Below the pieces are notes generated by a model that had not been told where the DNA came from, did not search any database, and was given only the letters and a program-made list of their open reading frames with translations. 64,000 bases of DNA from Sneathiella sp040880045 (GTDB taxonomy: Bacteria > Pseudomonadota > Alphaproteobacteria > Sneathiellales > Sneathiellaceae). A program made the position numbers and the translations under genes. Below, piece after piece: positions 20,492 to 29,329 of the stretch (position 1 is the first letter of the stretch; every line of letters begins with the position of its first letter). The stretch is from the NCBI GenBank assembly GCA_040880045.1, contig JBBDJF010000089.1:22742-86741 (forward strand), in the 5' to 3' direction.

Positions 20492-21667
20492 CTAAATTCG
20501 CACGGTGCCCGTCTTTCGTATCCGGTCGAGGGTTTTTCCGGCGATATTGAGCTGGTGGATCTGGCTGGTCCCTTCGTAAAGCCGGAACAGGCGAACATCG
20601 CGGTAGAACCGCTCAATGCTGCTGTAATCGGCGACATAGCCGGCGCCCCCGAAAATCTGTACCGCCCGGTCGGCGATCCGCCCGCACATCTCGGTTGCGA
20701 AATACTTGCACATGGAGGCTTCGAGCGTGATATCCGCACCCTCATCGCGCTTGCGCGCCGTATCAAGGATCAGGGTGCGCGCCACGGTCACATCCACATG
20801 GCTGTCGGCGATCATCGCCTGAATGAGCTGGAAATCGCCAATGGGTTGGCCGAACTGTTTTCTTTCCATGGAATATTTTACCGCATCGTCCAGCATCCGC
20901 ATGGCCGGGCCGGTGCTGAGGGCAGAGAGGTGAATGCGTTGCTTGTTCAGTGCCTTCATTGCCGTCTTGAAGCCGACACCTTCTTCGCCGCCGAGCAGGC
21001 GATCCGGGGAAATCTCGCAATTCTCGAAATGCACTTCGGAGACCGGGGAGCCTGATTGCCCCATCATCTTGTATTGCTCTCCGACGCTCAGGCCCGGCGT
21101 GTCGCGATCGACCAGAAAGGCGCTGATGCCGCGATGGCTCTCATCATCGGGGTTGGTGCGAGCAAAAACGGTGAAGAGATCAGAAATCGGCGCGTTGGTG
21201 ATAAAGGCCTTGGATCCGTTCATCACATAGTGATTGCCCTTCTTGATGGCGGTTGTGGTCAGCGCCGTCGCCTGCGATCCGGCTTCCCGTTCGGTGAGCG
21301 CAAAGCAGCCGACAATCTCGCCTGCCGCCAGCCTGGGCAGGTATTTGCGCTTTTGTTCCTCCGTGCCGTCAACGATCAGGGATTCGCTGCCGATCCCGGT
21401 GTTGGAGCCGACCCGCGCACGATAGGCGACCGAGCAGTAGGACAGCTCAAACGCCATCAGGACAAGCTCTTCCGTCGTCAGGCCAAGCCCGCCATATTCT
21501 TCCGGTATGGCCCAGGCGAAATAGCCCCGGGCCTGCATGTCATCGACAAGATCCTGCGGCACTTCATTCAACTCGGCGACGCGGTCCTCATTCGGGATCG
21601 CCACCCGCTCCACCCAGTCGCGGACTTCCATGCGTTGTTTTTCAAGTTTTTCTGTATCACGTATCAT
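20492..21667 (-). CDS. Acyl-CoA dehydrogenase
   Basis: This 391-residue FAD enzyme introduces the alpha-beta double bond in an acyl-CoA. It has CFALTEREAGSQAT and the substrate segment NGSKAFITNAPISDLF, and near the C-terminus the catalytic glutamate in LYEGTSQIHQL. An arginine-rich MERKQFGQPIGDFQ precedes it. Length is normal for short- and medium-chain or isovaleryl-type members. It is encoded on the same strand as the nitronate monooxygenase, IclR and CoA-transferase genes upstream, suggesting a shared acid-degradation route: CoA transfer, then dehydrogenation. The acyl substrate is unknown. Confidence 0.88.
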   Translation of the reverse strand: MIRDTEKLEKQRMEVRDWVERVAIPNEDRVAELNEVPQDLVDDMQARGYFAWAIPEEYGGLGLTTEELVLMAFELSYCSVAYRARVGSNTGIGSESLIVDGTEEQKRKYLPRLAAGEIVGCFALTEREAGSQATALTTTAIKKGNHYVMNGSKAFITNAPISDLFTVFARTNPDDESHRGISAFLVDRDTPGLSVGEQYKMMGQSGSPVSEVHFENCEISPDRLLGGEEGVGFKTAMKALNKQRIHLSALSTGPAMRMLDDAVKYSMERKQFGQPIGDFQLIQAMIADSHVDVTVARTLILDTARKRDEGADITLEASMCKYFATEMCGRIADRAVQIFGGAGYVADYSSIERFYRDVRLFRLYEGTSQIHQLNIAGKTLDRIRKTGTVRI

Positions 21668-21706
21668 TGAAATATCTTTCCGGCGTGTCGTTGGGTGGGG
21701 AGGGGT

Positions 21707-22798
21707 TCAGCCCGCGAGTTGCTGTTTCATGTTGGCAAGTGCAACCTCGGTCTCGCCAACCAGCCGCTGCATGATCTCGTCAACGGATTTCAGCTCGTTA
21801 AACCACGCGATGCTCTGGCCGGTTGCCTCATAGATCAGCGGCTCGATCTCATGCTCGTTGATCCCGGCGATGATATCCGCGGTCAGGACCTGCTGATACG
21901 GCATTTTAAGCGGTTCCGGCGCATCCGGCTGATCCCATTCGTCCGACCAGGCGGATTTGACGATACGGCAGGATTTACCACTATGGCTGAGGGAAATCGT
22001 GGTGCCGAGGCTGTCGGATTTGAGCAGTTTGTTCAGCAGCGCATCGCACAGCGCATGTTCCTTCGAGGCGAGCCAGGCCGTTCCCAGCCAGACACCCTGC
22101 GCGCCCAGTCCGAAGGCCGCGGCGATATGCCGACCATGGCCAACACCGCCCGCCGCCAGAACCGGGGTGTCGCCCGCGACCTCAACCACCTGCGGCACAA
22201 GTGAGTATGTTCCGATCGGTCCGGTATGGCCCCCGGCGTCATAGCCTTGCGCGACGATCACATCGACACCCGCCGCCTTTGCCTTTTCCGCATGGCGCGG
22301 CGCCCCGACGAGGGAGAAGGTGACTTTCCCGTGGTCCTTGGCCCGCTGGATCATCTCCGGCGGCATACCGACGGCGGAAGCGAAGCTGTGGGCGCCGGAT
22401 TCAAGGGTTGCGGCCATCTGCTCCTCGAACAGTTGCTGGGACCGGATCTGGGATGAAAAGAAGGTCGGTTTTGTCGCCGCCGGGACGTTGTATTTTTCAG
22501 TCAGCTTCTGGATGAAGGCCTTGTGGGTGTCCGGCAGGTTTGATTTCGTGCCCGCCCGGTCGGTGTCATCGCCGACGGTGCTGGGCAGCATCAGGTCGAT
22601 TCCGAAAGGCAGGTCGCCAAGCCGGTCCTTCATGATCCGGGCTTCCTCGGCGATTTCCTCCGGCATACTGCGGGCCGCCCCGAAAACCGGATATCCACCG
22701 GCCTTGCCCAGGGCCACCATGACATCGATACTGTGGGCGAGACCGAAAATCGGATAGCGAATGCCCATTTTTTTGGCGATGGGGGAGGTCAAAGGCAT
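21707..22798 (-). CDS. Nitronate monooxygenase / 2-nitropropane dioxygenase family protein
   Basis: This 363-residue FMN TIM-barrel protein has VIVAQGYDAGGHTGPIGT, which contains the family His, and PVLAAGGVGHGRHIAAAF for phosphate binding. Members oxidise alkyl nitronates, but many are found in CoA catabolic clusters with other or unknown roles, including enoyl reduction. Here it lies between an acyl-CoA dehydrogenase and an IclR regulator, 39 and 29 bases away. Action on nitro compounds is uncertain, and a flavin-dependent step on the cluster's own acid is just as plausible. Confidence 0.8.
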   Translation of the reverse strand: MPLTSPIAKKMGIRYPIFGLAHSIDVMVALGKAGGYPVFGAARSMPEEIAEEARIMKDRLGDLPFGIDLMLPSTVGDDTDRAGTKSNLPDTHKAFIQKLTEKYNVPAATKPTFFSSQIRSQQLFEEQMAATLESGAHSFASAVGMPPEMIQRAKDHGKVTFSLVGAPRHAEKAKAAGVDVIVAQGYDAGGHTGPIGTYSLVPQVVEVAGDTPVLAAGGVGHGRHIAAAFGLGAQGVWLGTAWLASKEHALCDALLNKLLKSDSLGTTISLSHSGKSCRIVKSAWSDEWDQPDAPEPLKMPYQQVLTADIIAGINEHEIEPLIYEATGQSIAWFNELKSVDEIMQRLVGETEVALANMKQQLAG

Positions 22799-22827
22799 AT
22801 TCTTGTCCTTGCTGTTGTTATTTTTAG

Positions 22828-23661
22828 TCAGATTCCGAAGATATTGAAAAGGCGCAGATTTTCCGCAACGGATGCGAGACGCGGCGCGAGATCGTTCTCG
22901 ATTTCCTCCCTGCGGGCGCGATAGGCGGGGATGCCGCAGGAAATGGTCACCTCGAGCCCGTCATTCGTCCGGCCGATCGGGGCCGACATGGCATAGATAT
23001 TTTCGCGCCATTCACCGTATGATGTGCAGAAGCCGTGCTTGCGGCAATTCTCAATCGCGAGATTGATCCGCTCCTCACTCCGCCTGATCGCGCCCGGATA
23101 GACGCTTTCGACTTCGAGATATTTTTCCGCGCGCTCCTCCTCCGACAGCAAGGACAGGAGCGCCCGGCCCGTGGCTGAATCGGCGACGGGAACCGTCATG
23201 CCCATTTCCGGGACATGCGGGAAATTGGTGATATCGCCGACCGTCTGGACATACACGGCGTCCGCCCCGTTAAAGACGGCGAGGGACACGTTGCCCTTGG
23301 AGAAGTCGGCATAGTCCTGCATCAGGCTGACTGCGTGCCGCCGCCATTTCATGTCCGAAAGAATAGGATAGGACAGCGCGAGCAGGCCGGGCGCGAGCTT
23401 GAAGCCGCCATGGGGGTCGCGCCGCAGGTAATGAAGCGCGATCAGCGTTTTGCAAAGGCGTGAAACCGTTGCCTTGTTGATCCCGACCCGGGCCGCTATC
23501 TGCGCATTGGTAAGCGTTTGATCCGCGCCCAGAAAACAGGCAAGGATATCAAGCCCCCGGATGAGCGTTGTTGAAAGTGAGCTGTCCCGGTCGACCATCT
23601 CGCCTAGCGGAATATGCCGTCTTTCGACATGGGCTATCAGGTTGGTGTGTTCGCTGCTCAT
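22828..23661 (-). CDS. IclR family transcriptional regulator
   Basis: This 277-residue regulator has an N-terminal winged helix around residues 29-95 (ILACFLGADQTLTNAQIAAR, then INKATVSRLCKTLIALHYL) and a C-terminal IclR effector domain with ATGRALLSLLSEEER and the CTSYGEWRENIYAMSAPI segment. Its ATG overlaps the stop of the CoA-transferase gene by four bases (ATGA), so the two are co-translated. IclR proteins respond to small organic acids. The likely target is the divergent promoter at 24870-24995, which carries a perfect tandem 21-bp repeat; that link is inference. Confidence 0.87.
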   Translation of the reverse strand: MSSEHTNLIAHVERRHIPLGEMVDRDSSLSTTLIRGLDILACFLGADQTLTNAQIAARVGINKATVSRLCKTLIALHYLRRDPHGGFKLAPGLLALSYPILSDMKWRRHAVSLMQDYADFSKGNVSLAVFNGADAVYVQTVGDITNFPHVPEMGMTVPVADSATGRALLSLLSEEERAEKYLEVESVYPGAIRRSEERINLAIENCRKHGFCTSYGEWRENIYAMSAPIGRTNDGLEVTISCGIPAYRARREEIENDLAPRLASVAENLRLFNIFGI

Positions 23662-24869
23662 ATAATACCTCTTTCCCGGAACGCATTGATTTCCTCTTTG
23701 CTCAATCCCAGAACCTTTTCAAACACCGCGTCATTGTCCACGCCAAGGTCCTTGGCAGTCCATCTTATGCTGCCCGGATTGCGAGTAAATTTAGGTACCA
23801 CATTTTGCAGGCGGACGGTGCCGAAATCGTCATCGGGGACGGATACGATGGCCTCGCGCGCCTGATATTGCGGGTCATTGAAGATCTGCTCGACCGAATA
23901 AATCGGGGCGACCGTCCCCTTGGCCGTATCGAAGGCTTCGACGACTTCATCAAGGGTATGGGTGGCAATGAAGGTGCCGAAAATCTTGTCCAGTTCCGCC
24001 GCATTTTCAACCCGGAGGTTGTTTGTGGCGAACCTTGGATCTTCGAGCAGGTCCGGCCGACCGACGGCGGTCGCATTTCCCTTGAAGGTAGCATTCGTGC
24101 TGCCCGCAAGGGAGACATACTTCTTGTCACTCGTCAGATAGACATCCGACGGGGCGGAATACTGGTTCCTGTTGCCGCTGCGATCCCTGACCACGCCAAG
24201 CTGGTCATATTCAATGGCGAGGAAATCGAGCAGGCGGAAGGTCGCCTCGGTCAGGGACAGGTCAATCTCCTCCCCCTTGGCGGGCTCCTCCCGGGCGACC
24301 TTGAACATCGCGGCAAGAATGGCCATTGCCCCGAACACACCGCCAAAGGCATCGGAAATGGGATAGCCGGTATGGATGGGGGCCCGGTCTGTATCGCCTG
24401 TGATATGGGTCAGTCCACCCATCGCCTCGAATATCCGGGCGAATCCGGGCTTGCCGATATAGGGGCCGGTCTGACCAAAGGCGGTTGTGCGCAACACCAC
24501 GAGTTTCGGATTTGCCTTCCACAGGGTGTCGATATCAAGGCCCCAGCGGTCCAGGGTGCCGGGCTTGAAATTCTCGATGAGCACGTCAAATTCCGGCAGC
24601 ATTTTCAGGAACAGCTCGGCGCCTTCCTTCTTGCGCAGGTCCAGCGTTCCAAATTGCTTGCCACGATTCGCCGCCTTCCACCAGAGGGATTTCCCGTCCT
24701 TGAAGGGGGGAAATCCACGCATGCCGTCACCCGTTCCCGGAAGTTCCAGCTTGATAACATCCGCGCCGAAATCGGCGAGCAATGTTCCCGCGAACGGGGC
24801 GGCAATAATCGTGGCGATATCAAGGATGCGCAGGCCGGAAAGAGGGCCGGATTGGCTGTCGTTTGTCAT
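23658..24869 (-). CDS. CaiB/BaiF (family III) CoA-transferase
   Basis: This 403-residue protein begins with the family hallmark GLRILDIATIIAAPFAGTLLADFGADVIK. LVVLRTTAFGQTGPY and a mid-chain GGLTHITGDTDRAPIHTG follow. Family III enzymes move CoA between a donor such as succinyl-CoA and an organic acid. The gene is first in the leftward IclR operon and is divergent from an acyl-CoA dehydrogenase and TRAP importer, so it probably activates the imported acid. The exact acid (for example an aryl, alicyclic or dicarboxylic acid) cannot be read from the sequence. Confidence 0.87.
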   Translation of the reverse strand: MTNDSQSGPLSGLRILDIATIIAAPFAGTLLADFGADVIKLELPGTGDGMRGFPPFKDGKSLWWKAANRGKQFGTLDLRKKEGAELFLKMLPEFDVLIENFKPGTLDRWGLDIDTLWKANPKLVVLRTTAFGQTGPYIGKPGFARIFEAMGGLTHITGDTDRAPIHTGYPISDAFGGVFGAMAILAAMFKVAREEPAKGEEIDLSLTEATFRLLDFLAIEYDQLGVVRDRSGNRNQYSAPSDVYLTSDKKYVSLAGSTNATFKGNATAVGRPDLLEDPRFATNNLRVENAAELDKIFGTFIATHTLDEVVEAFDTAKGTVAPIYSVEQIFNDPQYQAREAIVSVPDDDFGTVRLQNVVPKFTRNPGSIRWTAKDLGVDNDAVFEKVLGLSKEEINAFRERGII

Positions 24870-24902
24870 TCAGGTTCCCGAGAGTTGTTTTTATTTTTGT
24901 AG

Positions 24903-24944
24903 CTATTGACATGATTTGTTACTCTATTGACATGATTTGTTACT
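24903..24944. promoter_or_regulatory. Perfect 21-bp tandem direct repeat in a divergent promoter region
   Basis: Two identical, immediately adjacent 21-base units (24903-24923 and 24924-24944) share the core TTGACATGATTTGTTAC. Each contains TTGACA and an imperfect inverted pair TGACA/TGTTA. They sit in the 126-bp AT-rich gap between the CoA-transferase (-) and acyl-CoA dehydrogenase (+) genes. A 21-bp period is two helical turns, so both copies face the same side. The most likely role is an operator for the IclR regulator, overlapping a -35 element. Confidence 0.6.
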
Positions 24945-24995
24945 ATAGATAAAACAATCTAGTCAAATATAAAAATAATTTAGACGACAGGGAAT

Positions 24996-26240
24996 ATGAA
25001 TTTCAATTTGACTCCGGAATCCGAGGAAATCCGGCTGCGTGCCGAAGATTTTTTCGCCAAGGAAGTGTTACCGCGCCATCGCGAATGGGTGCAGACCGTT
25101 TGTCATGAGCGAAAATCCCCGCTTTTTATCAAGGAAATCCAGGACAAGGCTAAACAGCTTGGCCTGTGGAACCTGGCGTTGCCCAGCCTTGCGCAGGATG
25201 AGCCGGGAACGAAGCTAACCAATCTCGAATTTGCGCCTATTGCTGAAATTCTCGGTCGATTGCCTTGGGGCTCGCAGGTCTTTAACTGCCATGCGCCGGA
25301 AGTGCCCAATATGGCGATGCTGCAGTCACTTGCGACACCGGACCAGAAGGAAAAATGGCTGCGGCCGCTGCTGAACGGCGAAACCCGGTCGTCCTTCGCA
25401 ATGACCGAGCCGGATGTCGCCTCCTCCGATGCCACGAATATCGAAACCCGCATCGAGCGGGACGGCGATGAATGGGTGTTGAACGGGCGCAAATGGTTTG
25501 CGACCGGCGGCGCCCATCCTGATTGCTCCTTCCTTATTGTCATGGGCGTTTCCGATCCCGAGGCTGGTCGTACGGGCCAGCACAGCATGATCATCGTTCC
25601 CATCGGCACCCCCGGCCTGACGCTGGAACGCGAGCTACGGTTCATGGGATGGGCGGATTTCGTCGCCCCGATCGGCCAGTTCCGGCTTGAGAATGTTCGC
25701 GTCCCTGTCGAAAATCTGCTCGGTGAGCGGGGGCAGGGGTTCAAGGGCGCTCAGGTTCGCCTTGGCCCGGCGCGCATCCATCATGCCATGCGCTGCATCG
25801 GCATGGCCGAGATGGTGCTGGCGCAGATGGTGGCGCGGGCGCATGAGCGTAAAACCTTCGGACGCACAATTGTCGAGTATGATACGGTTCAGAAATGGAT
25901 TGCCGAAGCCCGTATCGATATCGATCTTAACCGCCTGTTTATCGAGAAGGCGGCCTGGTTGCTTGATACCAGCCCGGACAAGAATACCTGGCGGATCGTC
26001 TCGCAGGTCAAGGTGGCGGCACCGCGGATGCTGCAAAAGGTGACGGATCGCGCGATCCAGCTATTCGGGGCCATGGGCGGTACCGATGATACGCTGATCC
26101 ATCACGCGCATACCTATGCGCGCTGGTTCCGAATTGGTGACGGCCCGGATGAGGTTCATCTGCGGCAGATATTCAAGACCGAGCCGGTGCCGGAATGGAC
26201 GATTGCGGATTGCCCCTATATTGCGCCTGACGGATTTTAG
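24996..26240 (+). CDS. Acyl-CoA dehydrogenase, ACAD10/11-like
   Basis: This 414-residue acyl-CoA dehydrogenase has FNCHAPEVPNMAML and SFAMTEPDVASSDATNIET, as in the ACAD10/11 branch. A GRTIVEYDTVQKWIAEARI helix and a C-terminal IGDGPDEVHLRQI follow. In most acyl-CoA dehydrogenases the last segment reads YEGT with catalytic Glu; here Asp occupies that position, also as in ACAD10/11. It is the first gene of the rightward unit with a TRAP importer 17 bases downstream, so its substrate probably derives from the imported acid. The AGGGAAT ribosome site is close to the ATG. Confidence 0.86.
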   Translation: MNFNLTPESEEIRLRAEDFFAKEVLPRHREWVQTVCHERKSPLFIKEIQDKAKQLGLWNLALPSLAQDEPGTKLTNLEFAPIAEILGRLPWGSQVFNCHAPEVPNMAMLQSLATPDQKEKWLRPLLNGETRSSFAMTEPDVASSDATNIETRIERDGDEWVLNGRKWFATGGAHPDCSFLIVMGVSDPEAGRTGQHSMIIVPIGTPGLTLERELRFMGWADFVAPIGQFRLENVRVPVENLLGERGQGFKGAQVRLGPARIHHAMRCIGMAEMVLAQMVARAHERKTFGRTIVEYDTVQKWIAEARIDIDLNRLFIEKAAWLLDTSPDKNTWRIVSQVKVAAPRMLQKVTDRAIQLFGAMGGTDDTLIHHAHTYARWFRIGDGPDEVHLRQIFKTEPVPEWTIADCPYIAPDGF

Positions 26241-26257
26241 GAAAGAGGAGCACTTCG

Positions 26258-28162
26258 GTGAGCATCAGTTTTAAATCCTTGGTTACCTGGACCGTCGCGC
26301 TGATCGCGGTCGCACTTGCCTTGCAGGCAATTTATGTTGCTGTTGAGGGAGGCTGGAACATTACCTATGGCCGCTCCTGGATCCTGTGTGGCGCCGTGAT
26401 CATTGCACTGGCCGGTAATCCACTTGCCGAGAGAGTACAAAGCAGCCGCAATTCCTTTATCAGGGATTTGCCGGTGTGGCTTCTGTGGGGCATCGATCTG
26501 ATACTGATCGCTATTTACATTTTTGGCACACTCAAGTTCATTGAGATTCAAATCCTCATTGAAGAAACCATTTTTGAGTATGATCCAAACGATATTCTGA
26601 TTGCCTTTGCCGCAGTGATCGTCCTGCTGGAGGCGACGCGCCGCCTTTTTGGGCTGCCGATCGTGATCATTGCCGCGCTTGGCATTCTCTATTGCCTGTA
26701 TGGAGAATATCTGCCCGGCTTCTTTAATCATTCCGGCTTTACTCTTAATCGGTCGATGCAGACCATCTGGTACAGCTTCCAGGGTGTCTTCGGGATGCCG
26801 ATGGGCGTCGTGCTGCAGGTGGTGCTGATTTTCGTGGTCTTTGGCGTCATTCTGGAAAGCACCGGGGCGAGTGACGCCCTGATCCGCGCCTCGGTGGCGC
26901 TGACCGGCAAGACACGCGGCGGACCCGCGCATTCTGCGGTATTCGCCAGCGCGGTGTTCGGCAGCATGTCCGGGAGTGTTACGGCCAATGTGGTGGGCAC
27001 GGGCTCTTTCACCATTCCAATGATCAAGCGACGCGGGTTTTCGGCCCCCATGGCGGGCGGTATCGAGGCCGCCGCCTCAACCGGTGGCCAGATTGTCCCG
27101 CCTGTCATGGGCGCCGCGGCGTTCCTTATGGCGGACCTGACGGGATTGTCCTATACAACGATTTGCATTGCCGCCCTGATTCCGGCGCTGTTTTATTATG
27201 GGTCCCTGTTCGCGTCGATCTCCATTCAGGCCGGTGCTGACGGGATTGAGCCGTTACCGGAATCCGAACGGCCGCCGCTTAATCGCAAGGATCTGATCGC
27301 CTGTCTCATGTTTATCATTCCCATTGCGACGATCATATTCGTGCTGGTCATGGGACGCTCCCCCGCACAAGCCGGGTTTTGGGCGATTGTTGCTGCCGTC
27401 ATCCTCGGTGCTTTTAATAGGCGAAACCGGGAAAATCCGGTGGTTATCTGGACAGCCTTGAAAAAAGCGGGACGGTCCTGCGCCTGGATTATTGTCGCCG
27501 TCGGCTGCATCGGTGTCATTCTGGGGGTTCTCAGCCTGACGGGACTGGGTATTTCATTCGCCTCCGTGGTGGCGGAGTTCAGCGAGTTCTCGCTTCTGGC
27601 GGCGCTTGTGACAACCGCCCTGGCGGCACTTGTCCTGGGCATGGGCATGCCAACCTTGCCGGCCTATCTGATTATTATCCTTGTTCTCGGGCCGGTCATG
27701 CAAAGAATGGGCGCCGAGCTCCTGGCGGCACATATGTTCGTCTTTTATTTTGGCGTGCTGTCCGCCATTACGCCGCCGGTTGCCATCGGGGCGTTTGCGG
27801 CCGCACCCATCGCCAACGCCCATCCGTTTACAACGGCTATCTACGCCGTGCGGCTCGCGCTTGTCGGTTTTATCATCCCGTTTATATTCGTTTATGAGCC
27901 GTCGTTATTGTTGGTCGGCGCGTTCGATCCGATAGGTTTTGTACGGGTTGTTATATGTCTGTCACTTGCGATCTGGCTTATTAATACAGCGCTGATCGGG
28001 TATGAACGACAAGAGCTCGGGACGCCGGAACGACTACTGCGGGGGCTTGCGGGCGCTGGTCTTATCATTCAGATACCAGCCTTGCAGATCGCCTTTTTGG
28101 CCGTCGGATTGTCCTTGATTGCCTTCGGAACCGTTCGGGCTCGCCGTAAATTACAAAACTAG
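26258..28162 (+). CDS. TRAP transporter permease, 4TM/12TM fused (DctQ-DctM fusion)
   Basis: This 634-residue integral membrane protein fuses the small and large TRAP permease subunits. About four hydrophobic segments fill the first 190 residues, followed by the large domain with VFASAVFGSMSGSVTANVVG and GMGMPTLPAYLIIILVLGP motifs. Fused permeases of this kind pair with TAXI-type receptors, and one follows directly. The complex drives sodium-coupled uptake of organic acids across the inner membrane. It starts with GTG at 26258 after an excellent GAAAGAGGAG site. Confidence 0.92.
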   Translation: MSISFKSLVTWTVALIAVALALQAIYVAVEGGWNITYGRSWILCGAVIIALAGNPLAERVQSSRNSFIRDLPVWLLWGIDLILIAIYIFGTLKFIEIQILIEETIFEYDPNDILIAFAAVIVLLEATRRLFGLPIVIIAALGILYCLYGEYLPGFFNHSGFTLNRSMQTIWYSFQGVFGMPMGVVLQVVLIFVVFGVILESTGASDALIRASVALTGKTRGGPAHSAVFASAVFGSMSGSVTANVVGTGSFTIPMIKRRGFSAPMAGGIEAAASTGGQIVPPVMGAAAFLMADLTGLSYTTICIAALIPALFYYGSLFASISIQAGADGIEPLPESERPPLNRKDLIACLMFIIPIATIIFVLVMGRSPAQAGFWAIVAAVILGAFNRRNRENPVVIWTALKKAGRSCAWIIVAVGCIGVILGVLSLTGLGISFASVVAEFSEFSLLAALVTTALAALVLGMGMPTLPAYLIIILVLGPVMQRMGAELLAAHMFVFYFGVLSAITPPVAIGAFAAAPIANAHPFTTAIYAVRLALVGFIIPFIFVYEPSLLLVGAFDPIGFVRVVICLSLAIWLINTALIGYERQELGTPERLLRGLAGAGLIIQIPALQIAFLAVGLSLIAFGTVRARRKLQN

Positions 28163-28203
28163 AAGTTGTTACCGTTAACCCAAGAAAGAAAAGGGAGAGA
28201 ATA

Positions 28204-29238
28204 ATGAAAAGAAGAAATTTACTTAAAACAATGGGGGCCGCTGCTTTCGGACTGGCGGCGACACTGTCGATATCGCACACTGCGAGTGCAGCGGAGTCGT
28301 TTAAAATGGCGTCTCTTGGCGCGGCAAACTCGACAACAACCTTCTCGATTGCGGCGATTGAAATCCTGAAAAAGGCCCATGGCTATAAAATCCAGCTTCA
28401 AACCGGCGCTCCGGCGACGCGTCAGGCTGTTGACGCGGCCAAGAAAGACCTCGATCTGTTCGTCACCGCGGTGTCCATCAATCATTTTATGAAAACCGGC
28501 ACCAAGATGTATGCCAAGATGGAAGACTCGAAGGAGTTGTTTACCGAGCTTCGCGGCATCCTGAACTATCCGATCGGGCCATATCATGCGGTTGTCTGGG
28601 CTGATTCCGGTATTAAGTCGTTCGCAGATTTAAAGGGGAAACGCGTCTTTACCGGCCCTCCTTCCGGCGCGGCACGGACTGTCTCCGAGCAGATCATCAA
28701 AGGCTCCACCGGTTATGAGCCGAAAAAGGACTATGATGCCATCAATCTGGACTTTAACTCTGCATTGCAGGCTTTCCAGGACAAGCAGCTCGACGCCTAT
28801 TTCGTTCCAACCTCTATCCCCAGTCCGCAAATGGCCCAGCTCTCGACCATCGGTGATATCCGTATTCTCGGCATTCCTGATTCAGCGCTCGAATCCGAAG
28901 AGATGAAGGCGGCTTCAAGCTTGCCGGGGCGTGAGTTTATCATGCTGCCAAAAGGTTTGTATGAAAACCTCGTCAATGAAACGGACGTGCGTGTCCTGAA
29001 TTCATTGGTCGGTCTTGGCACAAACAAATGGATGAGCGAAGAGGACGCCTATAACATTACCAAGGCAATTTTAACGCATACTGCAGAACTCACCCAGGCC
29101 GCTGCCTGGATGAAGGTCATTACCCCTGAGAATGCCTTGAAGCAGATGAATATGCCGCTGCATATCGGTGCCTATAAGTACTACAAGGAAATCGGTTTGG
29201 ATATTCCGGACGAGATCATTCCGCCGGAAGCAAAGTAA
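28204..29238 (+). CDS. TAXI family TRAP transporter solute receptor
   Basis: This 344-residue periplasmic binding protein has a signal peptide MKRRNLLKTMGAAAFGLAAT ending near TASAAES, whose twin-charged start resembles a Sec or weak Tat signal. The mature part has the TAXI features GAANSTTTFSIAAIEIL at the N-terminus and FADLKGKRVFTGPPSGAART in the first lobe. It captures the substrate for the fused permease encoded 41 bases upstream. TAXI receptors bind dicarboxylates or amino-acid-like acids, but the ligand cannot be told here. A GGGAGAGA ribosome site precedes the ATG. Confidence 0.9.
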   Translation: MKRRNLLKTMGAAAFGLAATLSISHTASAAESFKMASLGAANSTTTFSIAAIEILKKAHGYKIQLQTGAPATRQAVDAAKKDLDLFVTAVSINHFMKTGTKMYAKMEDSKELFTELRGILNYPIGPYHAVVWADSGIKSFADLKGKRVFTGPPSGAARTVSEQIIKGSTGYEPKKDYDAINLDFNSALQAFQDKQLDAYFVPTSIPSPQMAQLSTIGDIRILGIPDSALESEEMKAASSLPGREFIMLPKGLYENLVNETDVRVLNSLVGLGTNKWMSEEDAYNITKAILTHTAELTQAAAWMKVITPENALKQMNMPLHIGAYKYYKEIGLDIPDEIIPPEAK

Positions 29239-29329
29239 GGTTTCTCCCAAGGATTGCACCGTTCGCGCTGATGTGCGGCGGTGCAATTCATGTTTTCGGG
29301 GGATGGCTTTTGAACAAGGAAAAAGAGAA

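Noticed and set aside
24903..24944. CRISPR-like repeat
   Set aside because: There are only two copies, they abut without a spacer, and no cas genes are present; a tandem operator is simpler.
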